In this document: positions 16,428-25,739 of the stretch, in pieces
Layout of the letters: every line of letters begins with the position of its first letter
Position numbering within the stretch: position 1 is the stretch's first letter
NCBI GenBank assembly: GCA_041749255.1
Contig: JBGTBR010000072.1
Location: forward strand, 1-64,000
Reading direction: 5' to 3'
Source of the DNA: JABDLO01 sp041749255
Lineage (GTDB): Bacteria > Bacteroidota > Bacteroidia > Chitinophagales > Saprospiraceae
DNA length: 64,000 nucleotides
Notes under the pieces: model-generated
Databases searched by the model: none
What the model was told of the DNA's origin: nothing
What the model saw: the letters and a program-made list of their open reading frames with translations, nothing else
Position numbers and translations under genes: made by a program

Positions 16428-18270
16428 AAAGTGGCAAATTAAAATCTTTATACAATTGTGGTTTTCTCTCATAAATCCATAAAAACCCCTCAAGCCTGAG
16501 AGCATCATGGTCGGCTTTTAGTATGGGCAACATTTTTTGTTTTACATCTATGTATCCGCGGATGTCCGAAATTTCATTTTTACTGAAATAAAACCGAAGC
16601 GTGCTGCATTCCGTCGTATTGACACTGGAATAAGCATCCTGATCCTTAACGTAATAGATGGATTTGGCGTTTCCCTGGACTACAAAATTGTTGATGGCAT
16701 TATCTATAAAATAAGCAATCACTTCCTTGCCCTGTATCTGGTTATAAAATACCAGGTCTTCCGTATTGATAATAAGGGCATTTCTGCTCATTATAACCTG
16801 ATCTATTTTATCATTTTTCAAAAATATAGAGATGGTATCTGAAGAAAACTGGGTGGAATCAGACCACATATAAGGCTTTTGAGTAAGGACAAAGACGGAG
16901 TCCGTAATAAAATACGTCATTGAATCAGAAATGGCCTGAATATCATGCTTGTAAATAACTACGTCATTATCACCGATAAGGAATTTTTGAACCTGATCCA
17001 AACTATCCTTTATTTCAATGCTTGTCAATGTATCAGAAGTAATAAACATGGTATCTTTTTCAAGAAAGACCATCATGAGGGGTTTTGTATTATAATTGTA
17101 GGCCTTTACTTTATCTGAGTCACCTCCAATGATATCCATGATGTCACAATACACCTGAATCTGAGATGCTGTATCCGTCCAAATAACTGTTCCTTCTATT
17201 TCGCCCGTTTTCAGTTTTTCATTATAATGGATGTTATGGGCTTCAATGGTGGTTTGCTCCTGCGATAAATAGGCATTTCCGGCTACAAAAAGATCGCCGG
17301 TTTCGTCGTTATATACAATTCTTTCTCCTTTCACCTCACTGTCCTGGTTAAAAAAATAAGCATCTCCCAGCAATATAAGATCGGCGTGGCTTTCTGAATA
17401 TTCGATGATTTCACCTTTACCATAACCTTCATCCGTTAGAAAAGTAGCATTACCCTCCACAATCACATCTTTGGTAAGGTCATCGTATATAATCTTATCG
17501 CCTTCTACTTGCCTGTCCTCTCCGGTATATTGGGCATTGATTTCAAATTCTCCTTTTTTTGATTCCAGGAAGAAAAACCCCTTTTCACAATAGATTAAAG
17601 CATCATTGGTTTTTATCCGGGTAGGGGCTACAAATACCACCTTATCCTCCTCTGTAAAATAAATCATCGCTTCTGTACTCAAGGTGAGATCGGGACTTAA
17701 CATCCTGACATCCCTTTCAAAATAGCACACCTTATTTTCTGTTTCGTAACGGCCACGCCGGCTTTGTAATTTACTATCTCCCTGAGTCAATACTGCGGAT
17801 TGGGTATAGTAAGCTACCTTGTCTCTTACCCTGTAAAAAAGAGACTCCGTTGCCAACTGCTGATCACCATTAGCAAAAATCACATTAAAGTACAATTCTG
17901 CTATGGATGAATCCCGGTCATAATACATAGAATCAGCAAATATCTGAATGGTATCAGCCTGTAGGATGGTGACATTCCCCCATGCAATAAGCGCTTTATC
18001 GGTTAACACAGCCGTGTCGGCAAAGAAAAAGGAACTGTCCTGAAGAGCTCTCACATTTCCGTACAGATATTGAATGTTTCCACTGTCTCTGACTTCAAAG
18101 ACACTTCGGTCAAAATTTTTTATCTGCAATCTTTCTAGGCCGGCAGGAATGGTATCTGTAATAGAAGAGTTACCTGTCTGGTTTGGAGGATTTGTCTGCT
18201 GCCGTGTCAGATTTTGACTAAAAACAGAACAAGTCATAAGAAATAATAGGACAAATAAGATGACTCTCAA
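16417..18270 (-). CDS. OstA-like (LptA-fold) envelope protein
   Basis: The 617-residue protein has a signal peptide (residues 1-18) and a long array of beta-strand repeats of the OstA/LptA type. Recurrent short motifs of the form x-A-DSMYYD, GNVTILQADT, VEGDKIIYDDLTKDVIVEGNATF and VKGERIVYNDETGDLFVAGNAYL occur about every 35-45 residues through roughly residues 60-400. In the Lpt system such jellyroll strands carry LPS across the periplasm. The Bacteroidota OstA-like proteins are much longer than E. coli LptA (185 residues). An LptE-like gene lies 5 kb away, consistent with LPS export, but direct involvement is inference. Confidence 0.78.
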   Translation of the reverse strand: MRVILFVLLFLMTCSVFSQNLTRQQTNPPNQTGNSSITDTIPAGLERLQIKNFDRSVFEVRDSGNIQYLYGNVRALQDSSFFFADTAVLTDKALIAWGNVTILQADTIQIFADSMYYDRDSSIAELYFNVIFANGDQQLATESLFYRVRDKVAYYTQSAVLTQGDSKLQSRRGRYETENKVCYFERDVRMLSPDLTLSTEAMIYFTEEDKVVFVAPTRIKTNDALIYCEKGFFFLESKKGEFEINAQYTGEDRQVEGDKIIYDDLTKDVIVEGNATFLTDEGYGKGEIIEYSESHADLILLGDAYFFNQDSEVKGERIVYNDETGDLFVAGNAYLSQEQTTIEAHNIHYNEKLKTGEIEGTVIWTDTASQIQVYCDIMDIIGGDSDKVKAYNYNTKPLMMVFLEKDTMFITSDTLTSIEIKDSLDQVQKFLIGDNDVVIYKHDIQAISDSMTYFITDSVFVLTQKPYMWSDSTQFSSDTISIFLKNDKIDQVIMSRNALIINTEDLVFYNQIQGKEVIAYFIDNAINNFVVQGNAKSIYYVKDQDAYSSVNTTECSTLRFYFSKNEISDIRGYIDVKQKMLPILKADHDALRLEGFLWIYERKPQLYKDFNLPLYAF

Positions 18271-18332
18271 GATATGTTCATGATTATAGATCGAATGTGA
18301 TAATAACGATTGAAATGCTCCGGATTATATCG

Positions 18333-19418
18333 TCAAACGACCATGTTGGCCAGTTTATTTCCTATTTCACTTCCTATTGCTATTCCCATACCCCCCAGTC
18401 TGACTCCGGCAAAGACGTTATTTCCTAGATCTCTGATAAGCGGTTCGCGGGATGCACCCACGCCCATTATTCCGCTCCAACGGTGGTCTATGGTATATCG
18501 CTGACCAAAAAGTATGTTTTCATTTAAGAATGACTCCAGATAAGAGCGTATTAATTCTGTTAAACCAAACTCTGAAGTGGTTTCTCCAGCGAGATCTTTG
18601 TCCCTTCCACCACCTATGAGGACGCGGCCATTGTATTCGCGAAAATAAACGTACCCCCTGTTGTAGTGGTAACAACCCGGAAGATCCAGGTTTTCAATCG
18701 ATGACGTAATAATTACCTGATTTCTGGCAGGTACAACATCCAGGCCTGGTAAGATTTCTGGTGTAAATCCATTCGTACACAAGGCGAGCTTTTTGTATGG
18801 GATAGAAACGGACAAGGATGTTTCGACCTTCTTTTCTTCAGCATTCACTTTTGTGATTCGGGTATTATATAAAATATCCACCCCTGCACCTATTGCATTT
18901 TTTGTCAAAGCTTTCATTAATAATACAGGGTTCAGTTTAGCTTCATGGGCATTATAAATACCCGGAAGAGTAGTGCGCAGCATATTGTAATTTTCGTGCC
19001 TGACTTTGTAAACATCAGCTATTCCGGTAGCCTGATAAGCCATTTCGTTACACAAATCCAGTTTATTTAGGCACTTATCAAAAAGTCTTTCGTCACCTTT
19101 TAAAAAAATTTCATAGCCTCCCTCTTGTTCATAATCGATTTCCTCAGGGTCAACCAGCGTCAATAATTTTTGTAAGCCCTGGTATCTCAATTTTATTAAT
19201 GCTTCTACCTGCTCAGGATGGGCTCTTTTCAAATCATCCAAAAGCTCTGAAACACTTCCAAAACAGGCAAAACCTGCGTTTTTAGTACTTGCTCCCAGTG
19301 GTAATTGACCCCTTTCCAGGATGAGTACTTCCTGCACTGGATTTAATTTTTTGATGAAAATGGCAGTAGTAAGTCCTGTAATACCACTTCCAATGATGAG
19401 GATCTTGTTGGGATCCAT
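18333..19418 (-). CDS. FAD-dependent oxidoreductase of the DAO (DadA-like) family
   Basis: Flavoenzyme of the glycine/D-amino-acid oxidase fold, 361 residues from the ATG at 19418. A GTG eleven codons earlier is in frame but gives an odd N-terminus before the Rossmann strand. The dinucleotide-binding ILIIGSGITGLTTAIFIKK opens the protein, followed by ERGQLPLGASTKNAGFACFGS, where the ADP-contact Glu and the substrate-side Ser/Thr usually lie. The C-terminal NNVFAGVRLGGMGIAIGSEIG closes the FAD site. Substrate is unknown; an amine or amino acid is likely for the family. No operon partners. Confidence 0.8.
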   Translation of the reverse strand: MDPNKILIIGSGITGLTTAIFIKKLNPVQEVLILERGQLPLGASTKNAGFACFGSVSELLDDLKRAHPEQVEALIKLRYQGLQKLLTLVDPEEIDYEQEGGYEIFLKGDERLFDKCLNKLDLCNEMAYQATGIADVYKVRHENYNMLRTTLPGIYNAHEAKLNPVLLMKALTKNAIGAGVDILYNTRITKVNAEEKKVETSLSVSIPYKKLALCTNGFTPEILPGLDVVPARNQVIITSSIENLDLPGCYHYNRGYVYFREYNGRVLIGGGRDKDLAGETTSEFGLTELIRSYLESFLNENILFGQRYTIDHRWSGIMGVGASREPLIRDLGNNVFAGVRLGGMGIAIGSEIGNKLANMVV

Positions 19419-19599
19419 CAGTTTTTCTTTTTCCCAATAGCTCAATTCCACAGTTATAGGCTTTAATGAATAGTAATGTGCAAAATTCGAATCTCTTTTT
19501 GAGATTTTACAATTACGGGTGATAATTTTTTATTTTGTGCTGGTATTTTGTTATTTTTAGATTGTTCAGAGTGCTTTAAGGTTATTAAATTGTAAATGT

Positions 19600-20037
19600 A
19601 TGATTCAAAGAATTCAAACCCTGTATTATTTTCTCGCTGCTATTTCATTGGCTGCCATGTTTTTCTTTCCATTTGCCACCAGTGAATCAGTCATAGCAGG
19701 TTATTTCGAAGATCAAAAGTATGATATTTCCGATCATGTTATTCTGATTACATTGACCATGATGGCTGTAGTAGCAGCGCTCACTGCTATTTTTTTGTAT
19801 CGCAACCGTCCTTTACAATTAAGATTGGGTTATCTTGTCATTACCCTTAGTATATTGGTTCCCGCCGTTGCTGTAATGCTGTTATTTGGTGAACAAACAG
19901 CTGTAAAAGGCACTGAAAATATCAGCGATCGCATTGGAATGTACCTCCCCGTTGTATCCATTCTTTTTGCCGTTCTCGCCAATTTTAATGTCAAAAAAGA
20001 TGAAAAAACAGTAAAGTCTATGGATAGGCTGAGATAA
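19600..20037 (+). CDS. DUF4293 family integral membrane protein
   Basis: The 145-residue protein starts MIQRIQTLYYFLAAISLAAMFFFPFA and has four hydrophobic segments (about 8-24, 47-66, 74-94, 108-125) and a short charged tail. This start and layout match DUF4293, found widely in Bacteroidota and of unknown function. It stands between the oxidoreductase (opposite strand) and the aldolase-like gene, 180 bases downstream; no functional link is evident. Confidence 0.8.
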   Translation: MIQRIQTLYYFLAAISLAAMFFFPFATSESVIAGYFEDQKYDISDHVILITLTMMAVVAALTAIFLYRNRPLQLRLGYLVITLSILVPAVAVMLLFGEQTAVKGTENISDRIGMYLPVVSILFAVLANFNVKKDEKTVKSMDRLR

Positions 20038-20217
20038 TTTTTTTCAATACGGAAATATGTATTAGAATGTCTGACAGTTCCGTCTATTGACATCCTTATG
20101 TCCCCAAATGCCCAGCTCAAACCATATATTTAATTTACATATTCCTCTAATTTTTTCTCATCCTTTGCCACCAAAATAACTTCATCTTTTCTATTTTTAC
20201 CAGTAAATGAAAATACA

Positions 20218-21276
20218 ATGGTTCCTGTCTTTCTCATCAACAAAGAAAAATGTATGAAAAATATCAGGGCAATGGCTAAAAAAGCCCGGGATCAAAACAT
20301 TGTACTAAGACCCCATTTTAAGACACACCAACTCAGGGAAGTGGGTGATTGGTTCAGAGAGGAAGGAGTAAATCAGTGTACAGTATCATCTGTAGATATG
20401 GGCATATTTTTTTCAAAACATGGTTGGGATGATATTACCATTGCTTTTCCGGTTAATGTTCTCGAAATAGATAAGATCAATGCGCTGGCAGAAAAAGTAA
20501 AACTTCAACTTCTTGTAGAGTCAGTTGATGCTGCATCATTTTTGTCAAAAAATCTCCATTGTCATACAGATATTTTAGTAAAAATTGACGTAGGAACACA
20601 CCGTACTGGCATTGACCCCGACCGAACCGATATCATTGACCAAATTCTTGATGTTTTAGAAGAGAGTTCTTTGTTATCCTTCCGGGGATTCTTATCCCAT
20701 GCCGGGCATACCTACAAGGCGAGAGGCGCAGAAGAGATCAATGCGATATACGATGATACTTCTGCTCATTTGATTCGATTAAAATCGAGGTATATCAATG
20801 CATATCCGGATCTCATCATTTCATTTGGCGATACTCCGTCATGTAGTACAGTAAAGGATTTATCTGCCCTCGACGAGATCAGGCCGGGAAATTTTGTCTA
20901 TTACGATGTCATGCAATATCAAATAGGTTCCTGTGATCTGGAACACATCGCTGTATGTGTAGAATGCCCCGTAGTTGCCATACATTCTGAAAGAAATGAG
21001 TTGGTCATTTACGGGGGCGCCATCCACTTCTCAAAGGACAGAATAATACTCGATAATCAGATAGAAACGTATGGCATGGTAGTAGAGCATCAAAATGATT
21101 CATGGGGTGATCCTGTTCCCAGTGGTTTGTTGGTACGTCTATCGCAGGAGCACGGTATTGTGACCATGAATGAAAATGCACTTTCGGGAATAAAGATTGG
21201 CGATACAGTAAAGATCCTGCCCATCCATTCTTGTCTGACTGCCCATCAATTATTGCAACATACAAAAATCATATGA
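20218..21276 (+). CDS. D-threonine aldolase / D-serine dehydratase-like PLP enzyme
   Basis: Fold-type III PLP enzyme, 352 residues. The PLP lysine is K35 in RPHFKTHQ. A C-terminal His-Cys pair (H337 and C339 in LPIHSCLTAHQ) matches the metal-binding residues of D-serine dehydratase and D-threonine aldolase. The alanine-racemase-type barrel is at about 5-240, and the C-terminal beta-domain begins near residue 250. Likely reaction: cleavage or dehydration of a D-beta-hydroxy amino acid with a divalent metal; which one cannot be told from sequence. Its TGA overlaps the comF ATG (ATGA), so the two are translationally coupled. Confidence 0.82.
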   Translation: MVPVFLINKEKCMKNIRAMAKKARDQNIVLRPHFKTHQLREVGDWFREEGVNQCTVSSVDMGIFFSKHGWDDITIAFPVNVLEIDKINALAEKVKLQLLVESVDAASFLSKNLHCHTDILVKIDVGTHRTGIDPDRTDIIDQILDVLEESSLLSFRGFLSHAGHTYKARGAEEINAIYDDTSAHLIRLKSRYINAYPDLIISFGDTPSCSTVKDLSALDEIRPGNFVYYDVMQYQIGSCDLEHIAVCVECPVVAIHSERNELVIYGGAIHFSKDRIILDNQIETYGMVVEHQNDSWGDPVPSGLLVRLSQEHGIVTMNENALSGIKIGDTVKILPIHSCLTAHQLLQHTKII

Positions 21277-21977
21277 TAGAAAGTATCCGACATGTCTACA
21301 AGTCTGTTTCGAGATTACTCTACCCTGAGCTTTGTATGGCATGCAGTGAAGAACCCTCTGTACATGGGGATTATTTTTGTGTATTTTGCCAGGTAAACCT
21401 GCCATTTACGGATCATTTTGAAATTGCTGACAACACTTTTATGAGGCATTTCTACGGGAGGATCAGGATCGAATCCGGCGCATCCCTTTTTTACTTTACC
21501 AAGGGCTCCCGGGTGCAGGATATGTTACATAAGTTAAAATATCGAGGCAGAGCCGAAGTGGGGCGAAACCTGGGAAAGATGGCTGCTGAAAAATGGATCT
21601 CTTCACATCACTGTCCCACGCCGGATGTCATTATTCCCGTTCCGGTTACTCATGCTAAAATGAAAAAGCGAGGGTACAACCAGGCTCAAATGATGGCAGA
21701 GGGAATAGCTGAGGAAATGAATCTTAAAATTACGGAAGACTGCCTTATAAAAACCTCGGAGACCGATTCACAGACTTCAAAGTCGAGGAGTGAGAGGTTA
21801 AAAAATGTACAGGCAGCTTTCACTTTGAATGAAGAAAAGGTTCTTGAAGGACAACATATTCTATTGGTTGACGACGTGATCACCACTGGCGCCACCATTG
21901 AAGCGTGTGTTCACAAAATGGAAAAAATACCACGCGTGTATATTTCCGTATTGACTATAGCCATTGCCAGTGATTGA
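21273..21977 (+). CDS. comF: ComF-family phosphoribosyltransferase-like protein
   Basis: Competence-associated protein with a PRTase fold that in other bacteria is needed for DNA uptake and transformation. From the ATG at 21273 it is 234 residues; the ATGA overlap with the upstream stop decides this start. A four-cysteine zinc motif lies near the N-terminus (LYPELCMACSEE and CVFC), and the PRPP-binding loop is ILLVDDVITTGAT (about 201-213). IIPVPVTHAKMKKRGYNQA is the family core. Whether this organism is competent cannot be told here; no other com genes are in the window. Confidence 0.85.
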   Translation: MIESIRHVYKSVSRLLYPELCMACSEEPSVHGDYFCVFCQVNLPFTDHFEIADNTFMRHFYGRIRIESGASLFYFTKGSRVQDMLHKLKYRGRAEVGRNLGKMAAEKWISSHHCPTPDVIIPVPVTHAKMKKRGYNQAQMMAEGIAEEMNLKITEDCLIKTSETDSQTSKSRSERLKNVQAAFTLNEEKVLEGQHILLVDDVITTGATIEACVHKMEKIPRVYISVLTIAIASD

Positions 21978-22036
21978 TGTATGTAATTTAGGTTGTATTT
22001 ACTAAATGTCCTGATCGGCATAAAAAAACATATCAA

Positions 22037-22588
22037 ATGAAATCTCAATCTCTCAAGGACATACTTGTATTGGAAGTCATCAGAAGAATAGTAGAAGAAT
22101 CTATACCCAGAATAAAACAGTGTCTGGAATTGTTGGATGAAAATGAAATATGGTATAAGCATAATCCGAATCTCAATAGTCCGGGAGTGCTGATCCTTCA
22201 TCTTTGCGGTAATGTGCGACAATGGATTTTATCGGGTGTCTGTGGCCTGACTGATAACAGACGGAGGGAGGCAGAATTCCAACCGGAATTCCAACCAACC
22301 AAAATAGAATTAATAGCGATTTTGGATAGCTTGAGTGACGATCTCATTCTCTACTTACCTCGGATTAGAGAAGAAGAATTGACCGAAATACGTGAAGTGC
22401 AATGTTTCGAAGAATCAGTAATGAGTATGTTAATCCATGCTGTGGAGCATTTTTCATACCACACCGGGCAGATCGTTTACTATACTAAATGGATAAAAAA
22501 TGTAGACACCGGTTTTTATGCCGGTATGGATTTAACACGTAAAGCTTCAGGAAACACCACTACTGGTAACCCGCCGCTTGAAGATTAA
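22037..22588 (+). CDS. DinB-superfamily (four-helix) metal-dependent protein
   Basis: The 183-residue protein has the DinB/YfiT fold pattern. Likely metal ligands are the His in GVLILHLCGNVRQWI and the two histidines of HAVEHFSYHTGQIVYY. Such proteins act as small thiol-dependent transferases or hydrolases in other bacteria; substrate here unknown. The gene is convergent with the ABC exporter gene and their coding regions overlap by 29 bases (22560-22588), so the last ten codons of each are constrained by the other strand. Confidence 0.75.
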   Translation: MKSQSLKDILVLEVIRRIVEESIPRIKQCLELLDENEIWYKHNPNLNSPGVLILHLCGNVRQWILSGVCGLTDNRRREAEFQPEFQPTKIELIAILDSLSDDLILYLPRIREEELTEIREVQCFEESVMSMLIHAVEHFSYHTGQIVYYTKWIKNVDTGFYAGMDLTRKASGNTTTGNPPLED

Positions 22589-24398
22589 ATAATTCAGAGT
22601 AAAGACTGGAATTGTTCATCAATTCCTCGTGCGTACCCCATTCTAAAATGACACCGTCTTTTAGCACCAAAATCCTGTCGGCCATCCTTACGGTGCTAAA
22701 TCGATGAGAGATAATGATCGAAGTTTTATCTTCAGTAAGACCTATAAATCTCTTGAAAGCTTCAAATTCTGCTCTTGCATCCAGAGCCGATGTAGGTTCG
22801 TCCAGTATTAATACCTTCGCATCTTTCATATACGATCTGGCCAGTGCAATTTTTTGCCATTGTCCACCTGAAAGTTCTTTCCCACGTGCAAATCTTCTAC
22901 CCAATTGCTGGTCGTATCCTTCTGGTAGTTCAGCTACAACTTCTGATGCCAAACTCCTCTCTGCGGCTAGTTGTATTTGCTCCAGGTTGTCGATCATACT
23001 CACATTGCCGATTCCTATGTTTTCCTTTACTGGAAATTCGTATTTGATGAAATCCTGAAAAATAACTCCAAACATCTCTTGATATTCCTCCCTGTCAAAT
23101 CTTTGAATATTGATTCCATCCAGTAGAATCTCTCCTTTATCCGGTTCGTAGAAACGCAGTAACAATTTGATAAGGGTGGTCTTGCCGGCACCATTTTCTC
23201 CTACAAAAGCCATTTTCTCTCCTGCTTTTATTTCAAAGGAAACTCCTTTTAATACCTCGTAATGGCTACCCGGGTACGTAAAATGTACATTCTTTATCTG
23301 AAATCCCTGGGTAATTTCTTTGGGAGCAGGAAGGGGTTTTTCCTTTGGTTCAGGATAATTCATGTCCATAAAATCAAAATAATCTTTTAAGTACATCGCA
23401 CTTTCAGAAATCTTGCTGAATGTGGTAAAGGTGTTTTGCAGACTATTCCGCAACTTATTGAAAGACCCCGAGAGAAATGTAAGTTCTCCCAACGTGATGA
23501 ATCCGGTCAGCACTCTGTATATGATTAAAACGTACGCTCCATAGTAAGAAAGCGTTCCCAACACATTGAACAAACCGCCATAAATACTTCTGCGAACGGA
23601 AAGCTTTTTATTGATGTCGTAGTATGCATCTGAAAGAGCTCTGAATCGATCAGCTATAAAACCGGTTAACCCAAAGAGTTTTATTTCTTTGGCGGTGATA
23701 TTGTTGGCACCTATATAACGAAGATAATCCAGTTCCCTCCTTTCAGCAGTCCAGCTTCTGGCCAGGGAATACCGTTGAGTGCTGAATTTTATGTCATTGA
23801 TAAAAGAAGGAATAATGCTCAATATCAGTATAAAAACAAGCCATGGTTCAAAATATATCAATCCTGCTACCAGTGAAAGAATGACGATGATGGTTTGAAA
23901 CTGACCTAAAGCTGAAGACATGAGGTTGACTCTGCTATTGGTTTGGGTACGAGCCCTTTCCAGTTTATCGTAAAATTCGGGGTCTTCCAATTGACTGATA
24001 TTGACATCCCTGGTCTTTTTTATAATTTGAACCGAAGTATCATTTGAGTATAAATCACCCAGTAATCCATCCGTTAATGTCACCAATCTTCCTATAAGGT
24101 CAGCTAAGACAACCACCACAAGTTCTATGGCGACATACATCCATAATGTCCTGTATTCAGTGTCTTCATTGGCAATTTGTAAAACGATCTCGTCAATAAT
24201 GAGCTTGCCCACCCATAGTATGATTACCGGGGCGAAAGAAGCAATGACCCTGCTTATTATATTAATACTGTATAAAGCAGGACTACTCCTGCGTATCTCA
24301 GCGAAAAAACGGGGAATAAATTTCAAAGATTTCAATCCTTCCCTGAAATTGATTCTATTATCGTCGTCCTGTATGGATTGTAAGGGTCTTCTGGCCAT
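22560..24398 (-). CDS. ABC exporter, fused permease and ATPase
   Basis: A half-size transporter of 612 residues that would act as a homodimer in the inner membrane. Membrane helices cover about 40-325, with the ATPase domain after residue 365. Walker A is GENGAGKT (400-407), the Q-loop is FQDFIKYEF (about 447-455), the signature is LSGGQ (509-513), and Walker B VLILDEPTSALD ends near 540 with an H-loop ISHRFSTVR. It belongs to the lipid/drug/peptide exporter class; the substrate is not evident. Single gene, overlapping the DinB-fold gene at its 3' end. Confidence 0.88.
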   Translation of the reverse strand: MARRPLQSIQDDDNRINFREGLKSLKFIPRFFAEIRRSSPALYSINIISRVIASFAPVIILWVGKLIIDEIVLQIANEDTEYRTLWMYVAIELVVVVLADLIGRLVTLTDGLLGDLYSNDTSVQIIKKTRDVNISQLEDPEFYDKLERARTQTNSRVNLMSSALGQFQTIIVILSLVAGLIYFEPWLVFILILSIIPSFINDIKFSTQRYSLARSWTAERRELDYLRYIGANNITAKEIKLFGLTGFIADRFRALSDAYYDINKKLSVRRSIYGGLFNVLGTLSYYGAYVLIIYRVLTGFITLGELTFLSGSFNKLRNSLQNTFTTFSKISESAMYLKDYFDFMDMNYPEPKEKPLPAPKEITQGFQIKNVHFTYPGSHYEVLKGVSFEIKAGEKMAFVGENGAGKTTLIKLLLRFYEPDKGEILLDGINIQRFDREEYQEMFGVIFQDFIKYEFPVKENIGIGNVSMIDNLEQIQLAAERSLASEVVAELPEGYDQQLGRRFARGKELSGGQWQKIALARSYMKDAKVLILDEPTSALDARAEFEAFKRFIGLTEDKTSIIISHRFSTVRMADRILVLKDGVILEWGTHEELMNNSSLYSELFNLQAAGYQ

Positions 24399-24563
24399 TT
24401 ATCTTTGGGTGTAAACACTTATAAAAAAGAAAAGAGTTTCCGAAAACCGGTAAAGATATTCTGAACCTTAAGATGAACAACCCATCGTTATATTAAGAGT
24501 AGTTAAACCATCCTCATTGAAAGTTCAACATAATGGTCATATCCGGTATATCCCTAAATAAAA

Positions 24564-25031
24564 TTATTCGAAATCGATCAACTCTATATCAAATACCAAT
24601 ACTGCATTTTTTCTAATGGTGCCGGGAGGGTTTTGCCCATACCCCATTACGGATGGAATGATCAACATACCTTCACCTCCTTTGCCAAAAAGAACGAGGC
24701 CTTTTCTCCACCCTTCAATCAAAGCTACAAGAGGAATATCAATGGGTTCGCCCCTGTCATAAGAGGAATCAAAAACTTCACCATCTGTATAATAGCCCCT
24801 GTAGTGAACAATGACATTGTCACCCAGCTTTGGTTTTTCTTCGCCTCCGGGTACATCTATGCGGAAGTATAATCCTTCCGGAGTAGATTGAAAGCCCGTA
24901 AGTTGGTTGTCTTCAATAAACCGTTCTATTTCCCGGGTGTCTTTAGACAATTGATCTTTAAGGCAAGAGGATAACAACATGACCATTCCCAATGTCATTA
25001 AACTGTATTTCATCATCGATTTGAATTTCAT
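24564..25031 (-). CDS. FKBP-type peptidyl-prolyl isomerase lipoprotein
   Basis: Folding helper that would isomerise prolyl bonds in the periplasm or on the outer membrane. The 155-residue protein has a lipoprotein signal (MLLSSCLKDQ, Cys about 23) and one FKBP domain (about 55-155) with VIVHYRGYYTDGEVFDSSYDRG, ALIEGWRKGLVLFGKGGEGMLIIPSVMGYG and the closing LVFDIELIDF. The aromatic and Asp residues of the FKBP pocket are present. It lies next to another small lipoprotein gene on the same strand, 66 bases away, perhaps co-transcribed. Confidence 0.88.
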   Translation of the reverse strand: MKFKSMMKYSLMTLGMVMLLSSCLKDQLSKDTREIERFIEDNQLTGFQSTPEGLYFRIDVPGGEEKPKLGDNVIVHYRGYYTDGEVFDSSYDRGEPIDIPLVALIEGWRKGLVLFGKGGEGMLIIPSVMGYGQNPPGTIRKNAVLVFDIELIDFE

Positions 25032-25097
25032 TTTTCTATTTATTTATTACATCTTATTAATCTATCCTATACTATGTTGTGCTCTCACCTTCTATAG

Positions 25098-25622
25098 TTA
25101 TTTCCATCTGTAATCTGTTTCTCCCAATGGATCAATAAAGTTAAACTCGTCAAATTCCTTCATCTTGTTATTTTCCCACCAATCATAATATGCTTTTGCT
25201 GCAATATCGTGGGATAATTGATCCATAACTATTTGTAGTTCATCTGAAAGCCTTAAGGCAAGAATTGGGTTTTGTGAAGGTAAATTCATTATCAGGTTTG
25301 GACTATCGATAGAAACAACCCTGATAGATTCTATTGTCCACAATACAAGCAGCCCTAATTTGCTTTCTGGCAATGCAAGAGATGAAATTGGATTTGTAGG
25401 GAATTTTGTAATGATGACTTTTTCATTTCTGTATTGCAAAAGTGCAGGAATATCTTTGTGTGTGAAATCAGGTAAAAAGGAAGATTCATATTCACCCAAT
25501 TTTAATGATTTAATAAATTGCTCAACACTTTTGTTTTCAGCAATTTCACCATCATTTTTATCGCAACTCTGTAAGCATAATAAAAATGATGCTAAAATGA
25601 TTATATAATTTATTTTTTTCAA
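25098..25622 (-). CDS. DUF4943-like small lipoprotein
   Basis: The 174-residue protein has a lipoprotein signal (ILASFLLCLQSCDKND, Cys at 20) followed by VEQFIKSLKLGEYES, FTHKDIPALLQYRNEKVIITKFPTNPISS and AKAYYDWWEN. This pattern resembles the DUF4943 family of Bacteroidota; assignment is from memory. The apparent start is TTG, since no ATG lies before the signal peptide and the TTG codon places it correctly. Function unknown. Confidence 0.65.
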   Translation of the reverse strand: MKKINYIIILASFLLCLQSCDKNDGEIAENKSVEQFIKSLKLGEYESSFLPDFTHKDIPALLQYRNEKVIITKFPTNPISSLALPESKLGLLVLWTIESIRVVSIDSPNLIMNLPSQNPILALRLSDELQIVMDQLSHDIAAKAYYDWWENNKMKEFDEFNFIDPLGETDYRWK

Positions 25623-25739
25623 AATTCAGTTTTTTTGAAATAAAGTCCGATACTTAAAGCACATTTGACAATTCTTATTAGTATTTGTACAACATTTATG
25701 GTATGACCACTTTTGCACTCGAATAAAAAGACCGCAAAG